A stretch of DNA of 45,891 nt from contig NZ_KI914857.1 in NCBI RefSeq assembly GCF_000520555.1, positions 13,774 through 59,664 of the forward strand, in the 5' to 3' direction. The stretch's first letter is position 1. Every line of letters begins with the position of its first letter. Shown here piece after piece: positions 7,882-16,110 of this stretch. This DNA comes from Arthrobacter sp. Br18 (GTDB lineage Bacteria > Actinomycetota > Actinomycetes > Actinomycetales > Micrococcaceae). The notes below the pieces were generated by a model. The model did no database searches and was not told the DNA's origin. It saw only the letters and a program-made list of their open reading frames with translations. A program made the position numbers and the translations under genes.

Positions 7882-7980
7882 ATTGTCCGCAAAGGAGGAG
7901 TGCTAGGATTGAACCCTAAGCATGCTGATGAAGTAGGGTGAAAACAAGTTGCACGTCAGTGCATCGGTATTGTCCGCAAA
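7882..7980 (+). repeat. 12-nt direct repeat upstream of glsB-type gene
   Basis: ATTGTCCGCAAA occurs at 7882-7893 and again at 7969-7980. Between them lies TTGCAC-GTCA-GTGCAT (7949-7964), which resembles the palindrome at 7641-7657 with a 4-nt instead of a 3-nt centre. A TAGGAT hexamer (about 7904) may be a -10 element, but no good -35 is visible. Confidence 0.4.
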
Positions 7981-8025
7981 CCGCCGGCCCCCGTTGGCCG
8001 GCAAACATCACTCAAGGAGCACTAC

Positions 8026-8295
8026 ATGTTGCATTTTCTCGCATTCCTCATTCTCGGCCTTATCGCCGGCGCCATCGCGAAGCTGATCCTGCCGGGCAAG
8101 CAGGGCGGCGGCTGGCTGATCACCATGATCCTCGGCGTCGTCGGCGCGCTGCTCGGCGGCTTCATCGCCAATGCGGTCTTCAGTGTCGACACCGCTGGGA
8201 CGTTCTCGCTGCCCTCCATCCTGTTTGCCGTTCTGGGTGCACTCATCGTCCTCGTGATCTACGGCGCCGTCACCAAGCGCGGCTCGCGGGTCTAG
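8026..8295 (+). CDS. GlsB/YeaQ/YmgE-family stress membrane protein
   Basis: A small, very hydrophobic protein of 89 aa with three predicted membrane helices (about residues 2-20, 29-50 and 60-82). It contains the family patterns GLIAGAIAKLILPGKQGGG and ILGVVGALLGGFI of the transglycosylase-associated family. Members are commonly stress-induced; the biochemical role is unknown. AAGGAGC precedes ATG 8026 by a normal distance. It is monocistronic, followed by a terminator. The length is normal for the family. Confidence 0.88.
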   Translation: MLHFLAFLILGLIAGAIAKLILPGKQGGGWLITMILGVVGALLGGFIANAVFSVDTAGTFSLPSILFAVLGALIVLVIYGAVTKRGSRV

Positions 8296-8371
8296 TAATC
8301 AACCGCTCCTGCGTGGCACGGCTGAACCGTATTTGGGGGATCAGCACGGGAACTGCGCGGGGGAGCAGCGC

Positions 8372-8417
8372 GGAAAGGCGCCGCCGGACATCCGGGGGCG
8401 CCTTTCCTGTTTTAAAC
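8372..8417 (+). terminator. Intrinsic terminator after glsB-type gene
   Basis: GGAAAGGCGCC (8372-8382) pairs with GGCGCCTTTCC (8397-8407) over 11 bp. TGTTTTAAAC follows. The symmetric A/T flanks could work on either strand, but only the plus-strand gene ends here. Confidence 0.75.
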
Positions 8418-8516
8418 AGTCCGGTCCTGGTTCACCACCAGGGGGGGCCTGCCGGGAGCCGGCGTACCTAGACTGGAAACCATGTGTGCCGGCCCTGCCG
8501 GCAAGGAGAGGACGCC

Positions 8517-9296
8517 ATGCCAACGAACCCGTTCAGCCGGAACCGGCCCAACCCGGCGGCGAAGGCCGCCAACAATGCACTGTTCGATGCGGACGGCAAC
8601 CCCAAGCCCCAGATCACCCGGGCGATCGAACGCGCCCTCGATGTCCAGCGGCCGCTTGTCCTGGCCAACCTGCGCCGGGTTCGCCGGGGCAGGCCACAGG
8701 CCGCGCCGGCCGAGCTTGCCACCGTGCTGGAGCGGGACTACCTCCGCGCCACCACCCTCACCGGAGCCGCGGTGGGCGCGACCGCCGCAGTGCCGGCCGT
8801 AGGGACAATCGCTTCGCTCGGACTGTCAGCCGCAGCCACGGTCGGGTTCCTCGAAGCGACGGCCCTGTTCGCGGAATCAATTGCCGAGCTTCACGGAGTG
8901 CCTACCGATGACCCCGAGCGCTCCCGGGCCATGGTCATGGCGATCCTCATGGGAGAGGAGGGTACGGCCCTCATCACCTCCACCTTGGGAGCATCGGCCG
9001 GGGGAGCGACCCAGCACTGGGGGAACCTGGTGGGCAAAGCTGCCCCGACGTCCATGGTCCGCGGCCTGGCGGGGACCCTGCGGCGGCAGTTTCTGCGCCG
9101 CATCCTGGCGAAGCAGGGAGGCATGCTGCTCGGCAGGGCACTCCCGTTCGGAGTGGGTGCCGCGGTCGGCGGCGCAGGGAACCACATGATGGGCACGTCG
9201 GTCATCAAGGCGACACGGCTGGCATTCGGCCCGCTTCCGCGGACCATCCCTGGAGAACTGGCGAACAGCCTCGATGCAGTCCGCGGGGCGAACTAG
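8517..9296 (+). CDS. Hypothetical protein, possibly EcsC-like
   Basis: A 259-aa protein of unknown function. The central and C-terminal parts hold several Gly/Ala-rich hydrophobic stretches (residues about 75-105, 135-155 and 205-225, including PFGVGAAVGGAGNHMMG) that recall EcsC-type proteins; this is only a resemblance. ATG 8517 has AAGGAGAGG 5 nt upstream. A TAGACT hexamer at 8469-8474 probably sets the transcript start near 8482, giving a leader of about 35 nt. An ATG at 8482 sits right at that start but is in another frame. The neighbours give no functional hint. Confidence 0.7.
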   Translation: MPTNPFSRNRPNPAAKAANNALFDADGNPKPQITRAIERALDVQRPLVLANLRRVRRGRPQAAPAELATVLERDYLRATTLTGAAVGATAAVPAVGTIASLGLSAAATVGFLEATALFAESIAELHGVPTDDPERSRAMVMAILMGEEGTALITSTLGASAGGATQHWGNLVGKAAPTSMVRGLAGTLRRQFLRRILAKQGGMLLGRALPFGVGAAVGGAGNHMMGTSVIKATRLAFGPLPRTIPGELANSLDAVRGAN

Positions 9297-9312
9297 CCGG
9301 AGTTAGCCGGAA

Positions 9313-10572
9313 CTAGCCGAAGATGGCGTGCGCCACCGAAAAGATCGTCAGCCCGGCAAGCGCACCCACCACGGTGCCGTTGATGCGGATGAACTGCAGG
9401 TCCTTGCCGATCTGCAGTTCGATCTTGCGTGAGGTTTCCTTGGCGTCCCACCGCCCTACGGTCTCGGAGATGACGCCTGCAATCTCACTGCGGTAGGTGC
9501 GCACGGCGTAGGCGGCGCCGTCCGAGATCCAGCGGTTCACCTTGCCTGCGAGCTCGGGATCCCGCGACAACCGCGAACCGAAGTCCCGCACCGCGGTCTT
9601 GAAGTTCGTGGTGAGTTCGCTGTCCGGGTCGTTGACAGCCTCCAGCAACGCCGTCTTGATGGTGGCCCAGGTCCGAGCCGTCAGGTCCCGCACCCGGGGA
9701 TCGTCAAGAAGCTGGGCCTTGATCTCCTCGGCCTTCGCGATGGTATCGGGGTTGCGCTGCAGATCGCCGGCGAGGTCCTTCAGATATTTGTCGAGGGCGA
9801 TGCGGACTTCATGGCGGGGGTCGTCCTGCACTGCGCGGATGAACTTGGAAACCTCGGCGTACACGCGGTCTCCGACTACGCCGTCCACCAGCCGGGGCAC
9901 CCAGGTGGGAGAGCGTTGGGCCACAACACGCGTGACCACGGAGTAGTTCGCATCCACCCAGTCGGCTGCGCGGTCCACGAGGAGGTCGACGAGGCGGTGG
10001 TGGTGGCCCTCGTGGAAGATGCGCTCCGCCAGGCGTCCGACGGGTGGTCCCCAGGGAGGGGCCAGCACATGCCTGCGCACCATCGCTTCGATCACGCCCT
10101 GCACGGCGTCGTCGTCGAGCACCGTGAACATGCCGCGGATCAGTGCGGCGCCCTCCGCGGCGACGCGGTCGGCACTCTCCGGCCGCTCCAGCCAGGCACC
10201 TGCCTTCTGGGCGATCCGCGCTGTCTCGAGCTTGTCCCGGACCACCGACTCGGAGAGGAAGTTCTCCTCGACGAACTGTCCGAGCGAAAGGCCGATCTGG
10301 TCCTTCTTCCGCGGGATGATCGCGGTGTGCGGGATCTTCAGGCCCATTGGATGCTTGAAGAGTGCGGTCACTGCGAACCAGTCGGCGAGCGCGCCCACCA
10401 TCCCGCCCTCCGCTGCCGCGCGGACGTACTGGAGCCAGGGATACTGTTCCTGCAGCGCGAAAGCCACCAGGAAGATGACCGCCATGATCCCCAGCATGCC
10501 CGTCGCGAAGGCTTTCATGCGCCGCAGCCCTGCGGCGCGCTGGTCTTCAGTGCCGATCGTCTCTCCATTCAC
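9313..10572 (-). CDS. DUF445-family membrane protein
   Basis: A 419-aa protein of the DUF445 (YheB-like) family. An N-terminal helix (about residues 22-40, MLGIMAVIFLVAFALQEQ) is followed by the family motif EGGMVGALADWFAVTALFKHP. A long helical middle region follows, with HTAIIPRKKDQIGLSLGQFV near its start, and a C-terminal membrane helix (GTVVGALAGLTIFSVAHAIFG). The function is unknown. I chose GTG 10572: a -10-like TAGACT (10585-10580) lies exactly 7 nt upstream and no ribosome site is seen, so the message is probably leaderless. The upstream extension to 10761 overlaps the divergent gene and is rejected. Confidence 0.85.
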   Translation of the reverse strand: MNGETIGTEDQRAAGLRRMKAFATGMLGIMAVIFLVAFALQEQYPWLQYVRAAAEGGMVGALADWFAVTALFKHPMGLKIPHTAIIPRKKDQIGLSLGQFVEENFLSESVVRDKLETARIAQKAGAWLERPESADRVAAEGAALIRGMFTVLDDDAVQGVIEAMVRRHVLAPPWGPPVGRLAERIFHEGHHHRLVDLLVDRAADWVDANYSVVTRVVAQRSPTWVPRLVDGVVGDRVYAEVSKFIRAVQDDPRHEVRIALDKYLKDLAGDLQRNPDTIAKAEEIKAQLLDDPRVRDLTARTWATIKTALLEAVNDPDSELTTNFKTAVRDFGSRLSRDPELAGKVNRWISDGAAYAVRTYRSEIAGVISETVGRWDAKETSRKIELQIGKDLQFIRINGTVVGALAGLTIFSVAHAIFG

Positions 10573-10682
10573 ACATGCCAGTCTAGCCACGGGAGCATGG
10601 AGCCCCCGTGGCTGAGGCTGCCGCATCAGTCGCGTAGCGTGGGAGCGGAACGTCGGAGCAGTGCAGAGGAAGGATGCAGCGC

Positions 10683-11549
10683 GTGCGTCAAGTGATTTTC
10701 GCCCACCGGGGAGCGAGTGGGATGTTCGCTGAGCACACCCGGGCCGCCTACCTCCAGGCACTGGCCGACGGCGTCGACGGCGTGGAGTGCGATGTCCACC
10801 TGACGCAGGACGAGCAGCTTGTCTGCATCCACGACTCCACGCTGGACCGGACGTCGAACGGCTCGGGAGCTGTTGCCGACTCCACGCTGCGCGAACTTCG
10901 TGGCCTCGACTTCTCCTCCTGGAAGGGAGCCCGGATTCCTTCCGCCTTCGGCGGACCTGCGAATCAACTGCTGACCCTCAAGGAACTGGTCGACCTGCTC
11001 CGCCTCGCCGGGAGGCCCCTTGCCCTGGCGATCGAACTGAAACATCCGGGTCCCTTCGGCCTGCGCCTCGAAGAGGAACTGATCGCCTTCCTGATGGATG
11101 AGGGGTGGGATCCCGAAAGCTCGAGGCTGGGTGCCATCGACGTCAGCTTCATGAGCTTCAACCCGGACTCCATGCGGCAGTTGGCCGAGGCCGCTCCCCC
11201 CCACGCACTGTGCCAGTTGGTCGCGGACATCGAGCCCGGCGAGGTGCGTGATGCCCTCAGCATCGGCTCGCTTGCCGAGGGAGCGGTGATCAACCTGATG
11301 AGCCGTGCGATGCGGGAAGGCGGAAAGCTTATCGACGGCCACGTCGTAGGCCTCGCCGGACCGGGCATCCGCTACGTGGAGAACCACCCGGACCGCGTGC
11401 GGCGCTGGGTCGAGGAGGGCCAGCGGGTGCGGGTCTGGACAGTGAACACCCGCGAGCAGTACGATCTCGTCACCTCCCTCGGCGTGCAGGAATTCAGCAC
11501 CGACTACCCCGCGCTGATGAAGCAGCTGCGCCACGAGCCCGCGGAGTAG
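10683..11549 (+). CDS. Glycerophosphodiester phosphodiesterase
   Basis: Hydrolyses glycerophosphodiesters to sn-glycerol 3-phosphate and an alcohol. Without a signal peptide it is probably cytosolic. GDPD hallmarks are IFAHRGASG with His8-Arg9, EHTRAAY, the metal ligands in GVECDVHLTQD, and CIHDSTLDRTSNGSG; TIM-barrel strands follow (AIELKH, WTVNT). About 288 aa, normal for short bacterial members. GTG 10683 is preferred over ATG 10674 because AGAGGAAGG ends directly at the ATG, leaving no spacing, but sits 9 nt from the GTG. Divergent from the DUF445 gene. Confidence 0.92.
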   Translation: MRQVIFAHRGASGMFAEHTRAAYLQALADGVDGVECDVHLTQDEQLVCIHDSTLDRTSNGSGAVADSTLRELRGLDFSSWKGARIPSAFGGPANQLLTLKELVDLLRLAGRPLALAIELKHPGPFGLRLEEELIAFLMDEGWDPESSRLGAIDVSFMSFNPDSMRQLAEAAPPHALCQLVADIEPGEVRDALSIGSLAEGAVINLMSRAMREGGKLIDGHVVGLAGPGIRYVENHPDRVRRWVEEGQRVRVWTVNTREQYDLVTSLGVQEFSTDYPALMKQLRHEPAE

Positions 11550-11605
11550 CACCCCGCAAGGAGGTTGTCCTGCGCGGCCGCACCCGGGTGTGATTGAGTT
11601 GAGCC

Positions 11606-13408
11606 ATGCAATCCCCCATCGAGGACTACGCGCTCCTGTCCGACCTGCACACCGGAGCCCTGGTCTCCCGTGGTGGAAGCATCGACTGGCTCTGTTTTCC
11701 GCGCTTCGATTCGCCGTCGGTCTTTGCGGCCATGCTCGGAACGGAGGACCACGGCCGGTGGCTGGTGGCGCCGTCGGGCAGTGCCGAAGTAGTGGGGCGC
11801 AGCTACATCGATTCGACCTTCGTGCTGCAGACCCACTGGCGTACCGACTCCGGGGAGGTCCTCGTGACCGACTTCATGCCCACCGGCGACCGGCGTGCCT
11901 CGATCGTCCGACGCATCCAGGGCATTCGCGGCACGGTGGTCATGGGACAGGAGCTGGAGATCCGCTTCGGCTACGGGACGATCCTGCCGTGGGTCAGCCA
12001 GGAGACCGATGACGACGGCCAGATGCTGCTCGCCATTGCGGGCCCCGACGCGCTCATGCTTCGAAGCCCACGCCTGACTGCGGCCGGGCACAGCCATGTG
12101 GGAGCCTTCACCGTCAACGCCGGCCAGGCGGTCGATCTCGAGCTGGTCTGGTACCCGTCGCACCGGCCGTCGCCCAGCGCTCTCCACATCGAGGAGGCGC
12201 TCGACGAAACCATCACCTACTGGAAGTCCTGGGCGGCGAGTTACGACGACGGCGCCAGGCATGGCCCCGCCGTCCTGCGGTCGCTGCTGGTCCTGCGCGC
12301 ACTGACGCATGAGGACACGGGCGGCATCGTGGCGGCTCCCACCACGTCGCTTCCCGAGGAGTTCGGCGGCACACGCAATTGGGACTACCGGTTCTGCTGG
12401 CTGCGCGATGCCGCCCTGACGTTGGAAGCGATGATGACCCACGGGTTCCAGGAGGAGGCGCTTGAGTGGCGCAACTGGCTGCTACGGGCCGTCGCGGGGG
12501 ATCCTGAGGACCTCCAGATCATGTACGGAGTGGCGGGCGAGCGGAATCTCCCGGAAAAGGTCCTCGACCACCTGCCGGGCTATGCCGGTTCGACCCCGGT
12601 CCGGATCGGCAACGGCGCAGTGACGCAGTATCAGGCCGACGTCGTGGGTGAGGTCATGGTGGCGTTGGAGAAGCTGCGCTGCCACGGCGAGCAGGAGGAC
12701 CACTTCTCCTGGCCGCTGCAGAAGTCCCTGCTGACCTTCGCCGAGAACCACCTCAACGACCGCGACCACGGCATCTGGGAGATGCGCGGGGAGAAAATGC
12801 ACTTCACCCACTCAAGGGTCATGATGTGGGCCGCCTTCGACTGCGGGGTCCGCGCGGTCCGGGACCACGGCCTCAACGGCCCTGCCGCGCACTGGGAGGC
12901 GCTGCGCGACGGGCTGCGCGCCGAGATCCTTGAGCGCGGCTTCAACGCTGAAAGAAACTCCTTCACCCAGACCTACGGCGACACCGAGATGGATGCCTCG
13001 CTGCTGCAGCTGCCGCAGGTCGGGTTCGTGGACTACGACGACCCGCGAATGCTGGGTACCGTGGCGGCGCTCGAGAAGGACCTGCTCAACTCCGACGGAC
13101 TGTTGGCGCGCTACCGCACCGAAGCGGTTGCCGACGGTCTGACGCCGGGAGAGCACCCGTTCCTCGCCTGTTCGTTCTGGCTCGTGGAGCAGTACGCGCA
13201 CAGCGGCAGGGACGACGAAGCGGCAGCGCTGATGGATCAGCTGGTCGGCTACAGCAACGAACTCGGCCTGCTGTCCGAGGAGTACGACGCCGGCCGGAGC
13301 CGCATGGCGGGGAACTTCCCCCAGGCCTTCTCCCACCTGGCGCTGGTGCGTGCCGCCGACGCCCTCCAGGAGGCACACACCAGGGCGTCGCTTCCCGTTA
13401 CGGCTTGA
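11606..13408 (+). CDS. Glycoside hydrolase family 15 protein
   Basis: A 600-aa cytosolic GH15 enzyme (glucoamylase- or trehalase-like), likely cleaving alpha-glucosidic bonds of a maltooligosaccharide or trehalose. An N-terminal beta-rich domain (residues 1 to about 220, starting IEDYALLSDLHTGALVS and IDWLCFPRFDSPSVFA) precedes an (alpha/alpha)6 barrel. The barrel shows RNWDYRFCWLRDAALTLEA, GIWEMRG with a probable catalytic Glu, and a second acidic site near GEHPFLACSFWLVEQ. There is no signal peptide. Its 3' end overlaps the convergent alcohol dehydrogenase by 11 nt. GH15 membership is firm; the actual substrate is not decided here. Confidence 0.9.
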   Translation: MQSPIEDYALLSDLHTGALVSRGGSIDWLCFPRFDSPSVFAAMLGTEDHGRWLVAPSGSAEVVGRSYIDSTFVLQTHWRTDSGEVLVTDFMPTGDRRASIVRRIQGIRGTVVMGQELEIRFGYGTILPWVSQETDDDGQMLLAIAGPDALMLRSPRLTAAGHSHVGAFTVNAGQAVDLELVWYPSHRPSPSALHIEEALDETITYWKSWAASYDDGARHGPAVLRSLLVLRALTHEDTGGIVAAPTTSLPEEFGGTRNWDYRFCWLRDAALTLEAMMTHGFQEEALEWRNWLLRAVAGDPEDLQIMYGVAGERNLPEKVLDHLPGYAGSTPVRIGNGAVTQYQADVVGEVMVALEKLRCHGEQEDHFSWPLQKSLLTFAENHLNDRDHGIWEMRGEKMHFTHSRVMMWAAFDCGVRAVRDHGLNGPAAHWEALRDGLRAEILERGFNAERNSFTQTYGDTEMDASLLQLPQVGFVDYDDPRMLGTVAALEKDLLNSDGLLARYRTEAVADGLTPGEHPFLACSFWLVEQYAHSGRDDEAAALMDQLVGYSNELGLLSEEYDAGRSRMAGNFPQAFSHLALVRAADALQEAHTRASLPVTA

Positions 13409-14573
13409 GAATCACCTTGATGCAGCCGTCCTGCTTCTTCTGGAAGGTTCGATAGGCCACGGGCGCCTCATCGATCGACACCTCATGGGTGACCAGGTCC
13501 GTGACGCCGAGGGGGTCGGAGGGCTCCTCGACGAGTGGGAGCAGTTCGTCGGTCCAGCGGCGCACGTTGCACTGGCCCATGCGGAACTGGATCTGCTTGT
13601 CGAACATGGTCTTGAGCGGCATGGGACTCGCCGTTCCCCCGTAGACCCCGCTCAGCGAGATGGTCCCGCCCCTGCGGACGGCGTCCACGGCCGAGTGCAG
13701 TGCCGAGAGGCGGTCCACTCCGGCGACGTCCATCGCCTTCTGGGCCAGTGCGTCCGGCAGGAGTCCGACGGCGTTCTGTGCGAATGCGCCCACCGGTGAA
13801 TTGTGTGCCTCCAGCCCGACCGCGTCGACGATCGAATCCGGTCCGCGCCCTCCGGTCATGCTGCGCAGCTCCTCGCCGAGGTCCTTGGTGAAATCGACGG
13901 TTTCCACGCCGTGGCGTTTGGCCATGGCGCGGCGCTCCGGTACCGGCTCGATGCCGATCACGCGGTACCCGAGGTGCTTGCCGATCCGCGAGGCGAACTG
14001 GCCCACGGGGCCGAGGCCGTACACGGCGAGGGTCCCGCCGTCGGGCACGTCAGCGTACTTGACGCCCTGCCAGGCCGTGGGAAGGATGTCGGAGAGGTAG
14101 AGGTAACGCTCGTCCGGGAGGTCGTGCCCCACCTTGACCGGGCCGTAATCGGCGTGCGGAACGCGCAGGAATTCGGCCTGGCCGCCGGGAACCGAGCCGT
14201 AGAGCTCCGAGAAGCCGAACAGGCTTGCGCCCGTCGACTGCTCACGGACCTGGGTGGTCTCACACTGCGACTGCAGGCCGCGGGAGCACATGAAGCAGGC
14301 GCCGCAGGAGATGTTGAAGGGAATCACCACGCGGTCGCCCGGCCTGATGTTGGTGACCTCGCTGCCAACCTCCTCCACGATGCCCATGGGCTCGTGACCG
14401 AGGATGTCGCCGCGGTCCATGTAGGGACTGAGCACCTCATAGAGGTGGAGGTCGGAGCCGCAGATGGCGGTCGAGGTGATGCGCACGATCGCGTCGGTCG
14501 GTTCCTGGAGCTGCGGATCGGGCACATTGTCCACGCTGATGTTTCGCCGTCCCTGCCATGTCACTGCCTTCAT
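13398..14573 (-). CDS. Zinc-dependent alcohol dehydrogenase (formaldehyde-DH-like)
   Basis: Medium-chain dehydrogenase/reductase of 391 aa, NAD(P)-dependent, oxidising an alcohol or thiol adduct. The catalytic zinc motif is AICGSDLHLYE with GHEPMGIVEEVG. The structural-zinc cysteines lie in CGACFMCSRGLQSQC. The Rossmann loop is VYGLGPVGQFASRIG. Overall form and length resemble the FDH-like MDR subgroup found widely in actinobacteria. ATG 14573 has GAGGAGAG upstream. The substrate cannot be told from the sequence, and the neighbours do not form a pathway with it. Confidence 0.9.
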   Translation of the reverse strand: MKAVTWQGRRNISVDNVPDPQLQEPTDAIVRITSTAICGSDLHLYEVLSPYMDRGDILGHEPMGIVEEVGSEVTNIRPGDRVVIPFNISCGACFMCSRGLQSQCETTQVREQSTGASLFGFSELYGSVPGGQAEFLRVPHADYGPVKVGHDLPDERYLYLSDILPTAWQGVKYADVPDGGTLAVYGLGPVGQFASRIGKHLGYRVIGIEPVPERRAMAKRHGVETVDFTKDLGEELRSMTGGRGPDSIVDAVGLEAHNSPVGAFAQNAVGLLPDALAQKAMDVAGVDRLSALHSAVDAVRRGGTISLSGVYGGTASPMPLKTMFDKQIQFRMGQCNVRRWTDELLPLVEEPSDPLGVTDLVTHEVSIDEAPVAYRTFQKKQDGCIKVILKP

Positions 14574-14672
14574 CGTTACTCTCCTCGCGATTAGTAAGTA
14601 GGCTGTTCTTTCTACTATTCCCCGATTCGGCACAAATGGGAAGTTTCGCCCCGCCCGGCATAACCTAGGGCA

Positions 14673-15416
14673 GTGAAGCTTTCCGAATCGCCTGCTGTGA
14701 AGGTGGGGCTGTCCATCGCGGTGGCCACGGGCCTCTATGGAATATCCTTCGGTGCGCTGTCCGTTTCGGCAGGCCTTGATCTGTGGCAGACGATGGCGCT
14801 GAGCCTGCTGTTGTTCAGCGGCGGCTCGCAGTTCGCGTTCATCGGTGTGCTTGCGGGAGGCGGCAGCGGACTGTCCGCCCTGTCGGCCTCGGCGCTGCTG
14901 GGCATCCGCAACGGCGTCTACGGCATGCAGCTCAACCTGCTGCTTCGGCCGAGGGGCTGGCGCAGGCTCGCGGCCGCCCAGGTCACGATCGACGAATCGG
15001 TGGCCACGGCAACGGGCCAGACGGACCCGGCCGAGCAGCGGCGGGGCTTCTGGGCGGCCGGCCTCGGAGTATTCGTGCTGTGGAATGTGTTCACCGTGCT
15101 CGGCGCGCTGCTTGGAGCAGCGATCGGCGACCCGGCGCAGTGGGGGCTCGACGGCGCCGCGGCCGCCGCATTCCTCGGGCTCCTCTGGCCGAGGATCCGT
15201 GCGAAGGAACCCGCCACCATCGCGGTGCTGTGCGCCGTCGTCACAGTGCTTGCCGTTCCCTTCGTTCCGCCCGGAGTGCCGATCCTGATCGCCGCAGTGG
15301 TGGCCGCCGCCCTGGGCCTCTCCGGCCTCGGGCCCGTGTCGGAGGGGCTGGAACCCGACGTCGACCCCTATCCCGCCGACGCTGCGAGATCACCAGGCGC
15401 GGAGAAACTCCCATGA
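14673..15416 (+). CDS. azlC: AzlC-family branched-chain amino acid exporter, large subunit
   Basis: Integral membrane permease of 247 aa that with AzlD exports branched-chain amino acids. Typical AzlC sequence includes GISFGALSVSAGLDLWQTMALSLLLFSGGSQFAFIG, LLGIRNGVYGMQLN and VTIDESVATATGQ. GTG 14673 is chosen because TAACCT (14661-14666) lies 6 nt upstream and no ribosome site is present, which is the leaderless arrangement. The stop overlaps azlD as ATGA, giving translational coupling. Confidence 0.92.
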   Translation: MKLSESPAVKVGLSIAVATGLYGISFGALSVSAGLDLWQTMALSLLLFSGGSQFAFIGVLAGGGSGLSALSASALLGIRNGVYGMQLNLLLRPRGWRRLAAAQVTIDESVATATGQTDPAEQRRGFWAAGLGVFVLWNVFTVLGALLGAAIGDPAQWGLDGAAAAAFLGLLWPRIRAKEPATIAVLCAVVTVLAVPFVPPGVPILIAAVVAAALGLSGLGPVSEGLEPDVDPYPADAARSPGAEKLP

Positions 15417-15724
15417 GTCTCTGGGGCTGGATCCTCGCGGCATGCCTCGTATCCATGGCCACGAAGCTTGCGGGCTACCTGGTGCCCACGAGGCTGCTGG
15501 ATAATCCGCGCATGCTCCGGGTTGCCGGGTCGGTGACGATCGGCCTGCTCGCAGCACTCACCGCTGTGAATACTGTGGCCTCGGGAACCGGAGTGGTGGC
15601 TGATGCCCGCCTTGCCGCGCTGGCGGCCGCGGCGGTTGCACTCTGGTTTCGGGCGCCGTTCCTCGTGGTGGTCGCTGCGGGCGCGGTCGCTGCAGCGCTG
15701 GCCCGGCTGCTCGGAGCCGCGTAA
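15413..15724 (+). CDS. azlD: AzlD-family exporter small subunit
   Basis: A 103-aa membrane protein with about four helices, partner of AzlC. It shows the AzlD pattern of a small protein beginning with a helix (WGWILAACLVSMATKLAGYLVP), a conserved LRVAGSVTIGLLAALTAVN and a hydrophobic C-terminal tail. The start overlaps the azlC stop (ATGA). It converges on the ynfA-type gene; a 7-bp hairpin (15737-15756) lies between them without a T-run. Confidence 0.9.
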   Translation: MSLWGWILAACLVSMATKLAGYLVPTRLLDNPRMLRVAGSVTIGLLAALTAVNTVASGTGVVADARLAALAAAAVALWFRAPFLVVVAAGAVAAALARLLGAA

Positions 15725-15741
15725 CCCGCTGCCGGTCTCCC

Positions 15742-16083
15742 TCAGGAAGGAGGGAGCCGCGGCGCGAACATGATGACGGCGACCCCGACCACACAGATCG
15801 CGGAGCCGGCGATGTCCCACCGATCCGGCCGGAATCCGTCGAAGACCATTCCCCAGGCGAGGGAGCCGGCCACGAAGACGCCTCCGTAGGCGGCGAGGAT
15901 GCGGCCGAACGACGCGTCGGGCTGCAGGGTGGCGATGAAGCCGTAGACCCCGAGCGCCATCACGCCCAGGCCCGCCCACCACCAGGGACGGCCCTCACGC
16001 ACGGCCTGCCAGACCAGCCAGGCGCCGCCGATCTCGGCAACGGCCGCGAAGACGAACAGGACGACTGATCTGGCGATGGTCAT
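15742..16083 (-). CDS. YnfA/UPF0060-family membrane protein
   Basis: A 113-aa protein with four predicted helices and the family motifs [39 protein letters not shown] and [17 protein letters not shown]. It is a small-transporter-like protein of unknown substrate. ATG 16083 has CAGACT (16095-16090) 6 nt upstream and no ribosome site, so it is probably leaderless with its own promoter, although it sits 27 nt after ackA on the same strand. Confidence 0.9.
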   Translation of the reverse strand: MTIARSVVLFVFAAVAEIGGAWLVWQAVREGRPWWWAGLGVMALGVYGFIATLQPDASFGRILAAYGGVFVAGSLAWGMVFDGFRPDRWDIAGSAICVVGVAVIMFAPRLPPS

Positions 16084-16110
16084 ACGCCAAGTCTGCCCGA
16101 GAAAGCGCCG

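Larger units (their letters stand above)
7510..8025. other. Non-coding stretch between fru operon and glsB-type gene
   Basis: About 500 nt with no convincing gene. From 7510 to 7620 nothing distinctive is seen. From 7621 to 7740 the DNA is AT-rich and full of TTGCA/TGCAA palindromes. From 7750 to 7870 nothing is identified. From 7882 to 8025 lies the leader of the next gene, with a repeated ATTGTCCGCAAA and a GCCGGC...GCCGGC hairpin close to the start codon. An open frame at 7494-7745 has no ribosome site and atypical codon use, so I do not call it. Confidence 0.6.

Noticed and set aside
15737-15756. Hairpin CTCCCTC/GAGGGAG between azlD and the ynfA-type gene as terminator
   Set aside because: Short stem, no T-run on either strand, and it overlaps the stop codon of the ynfA-type gene.
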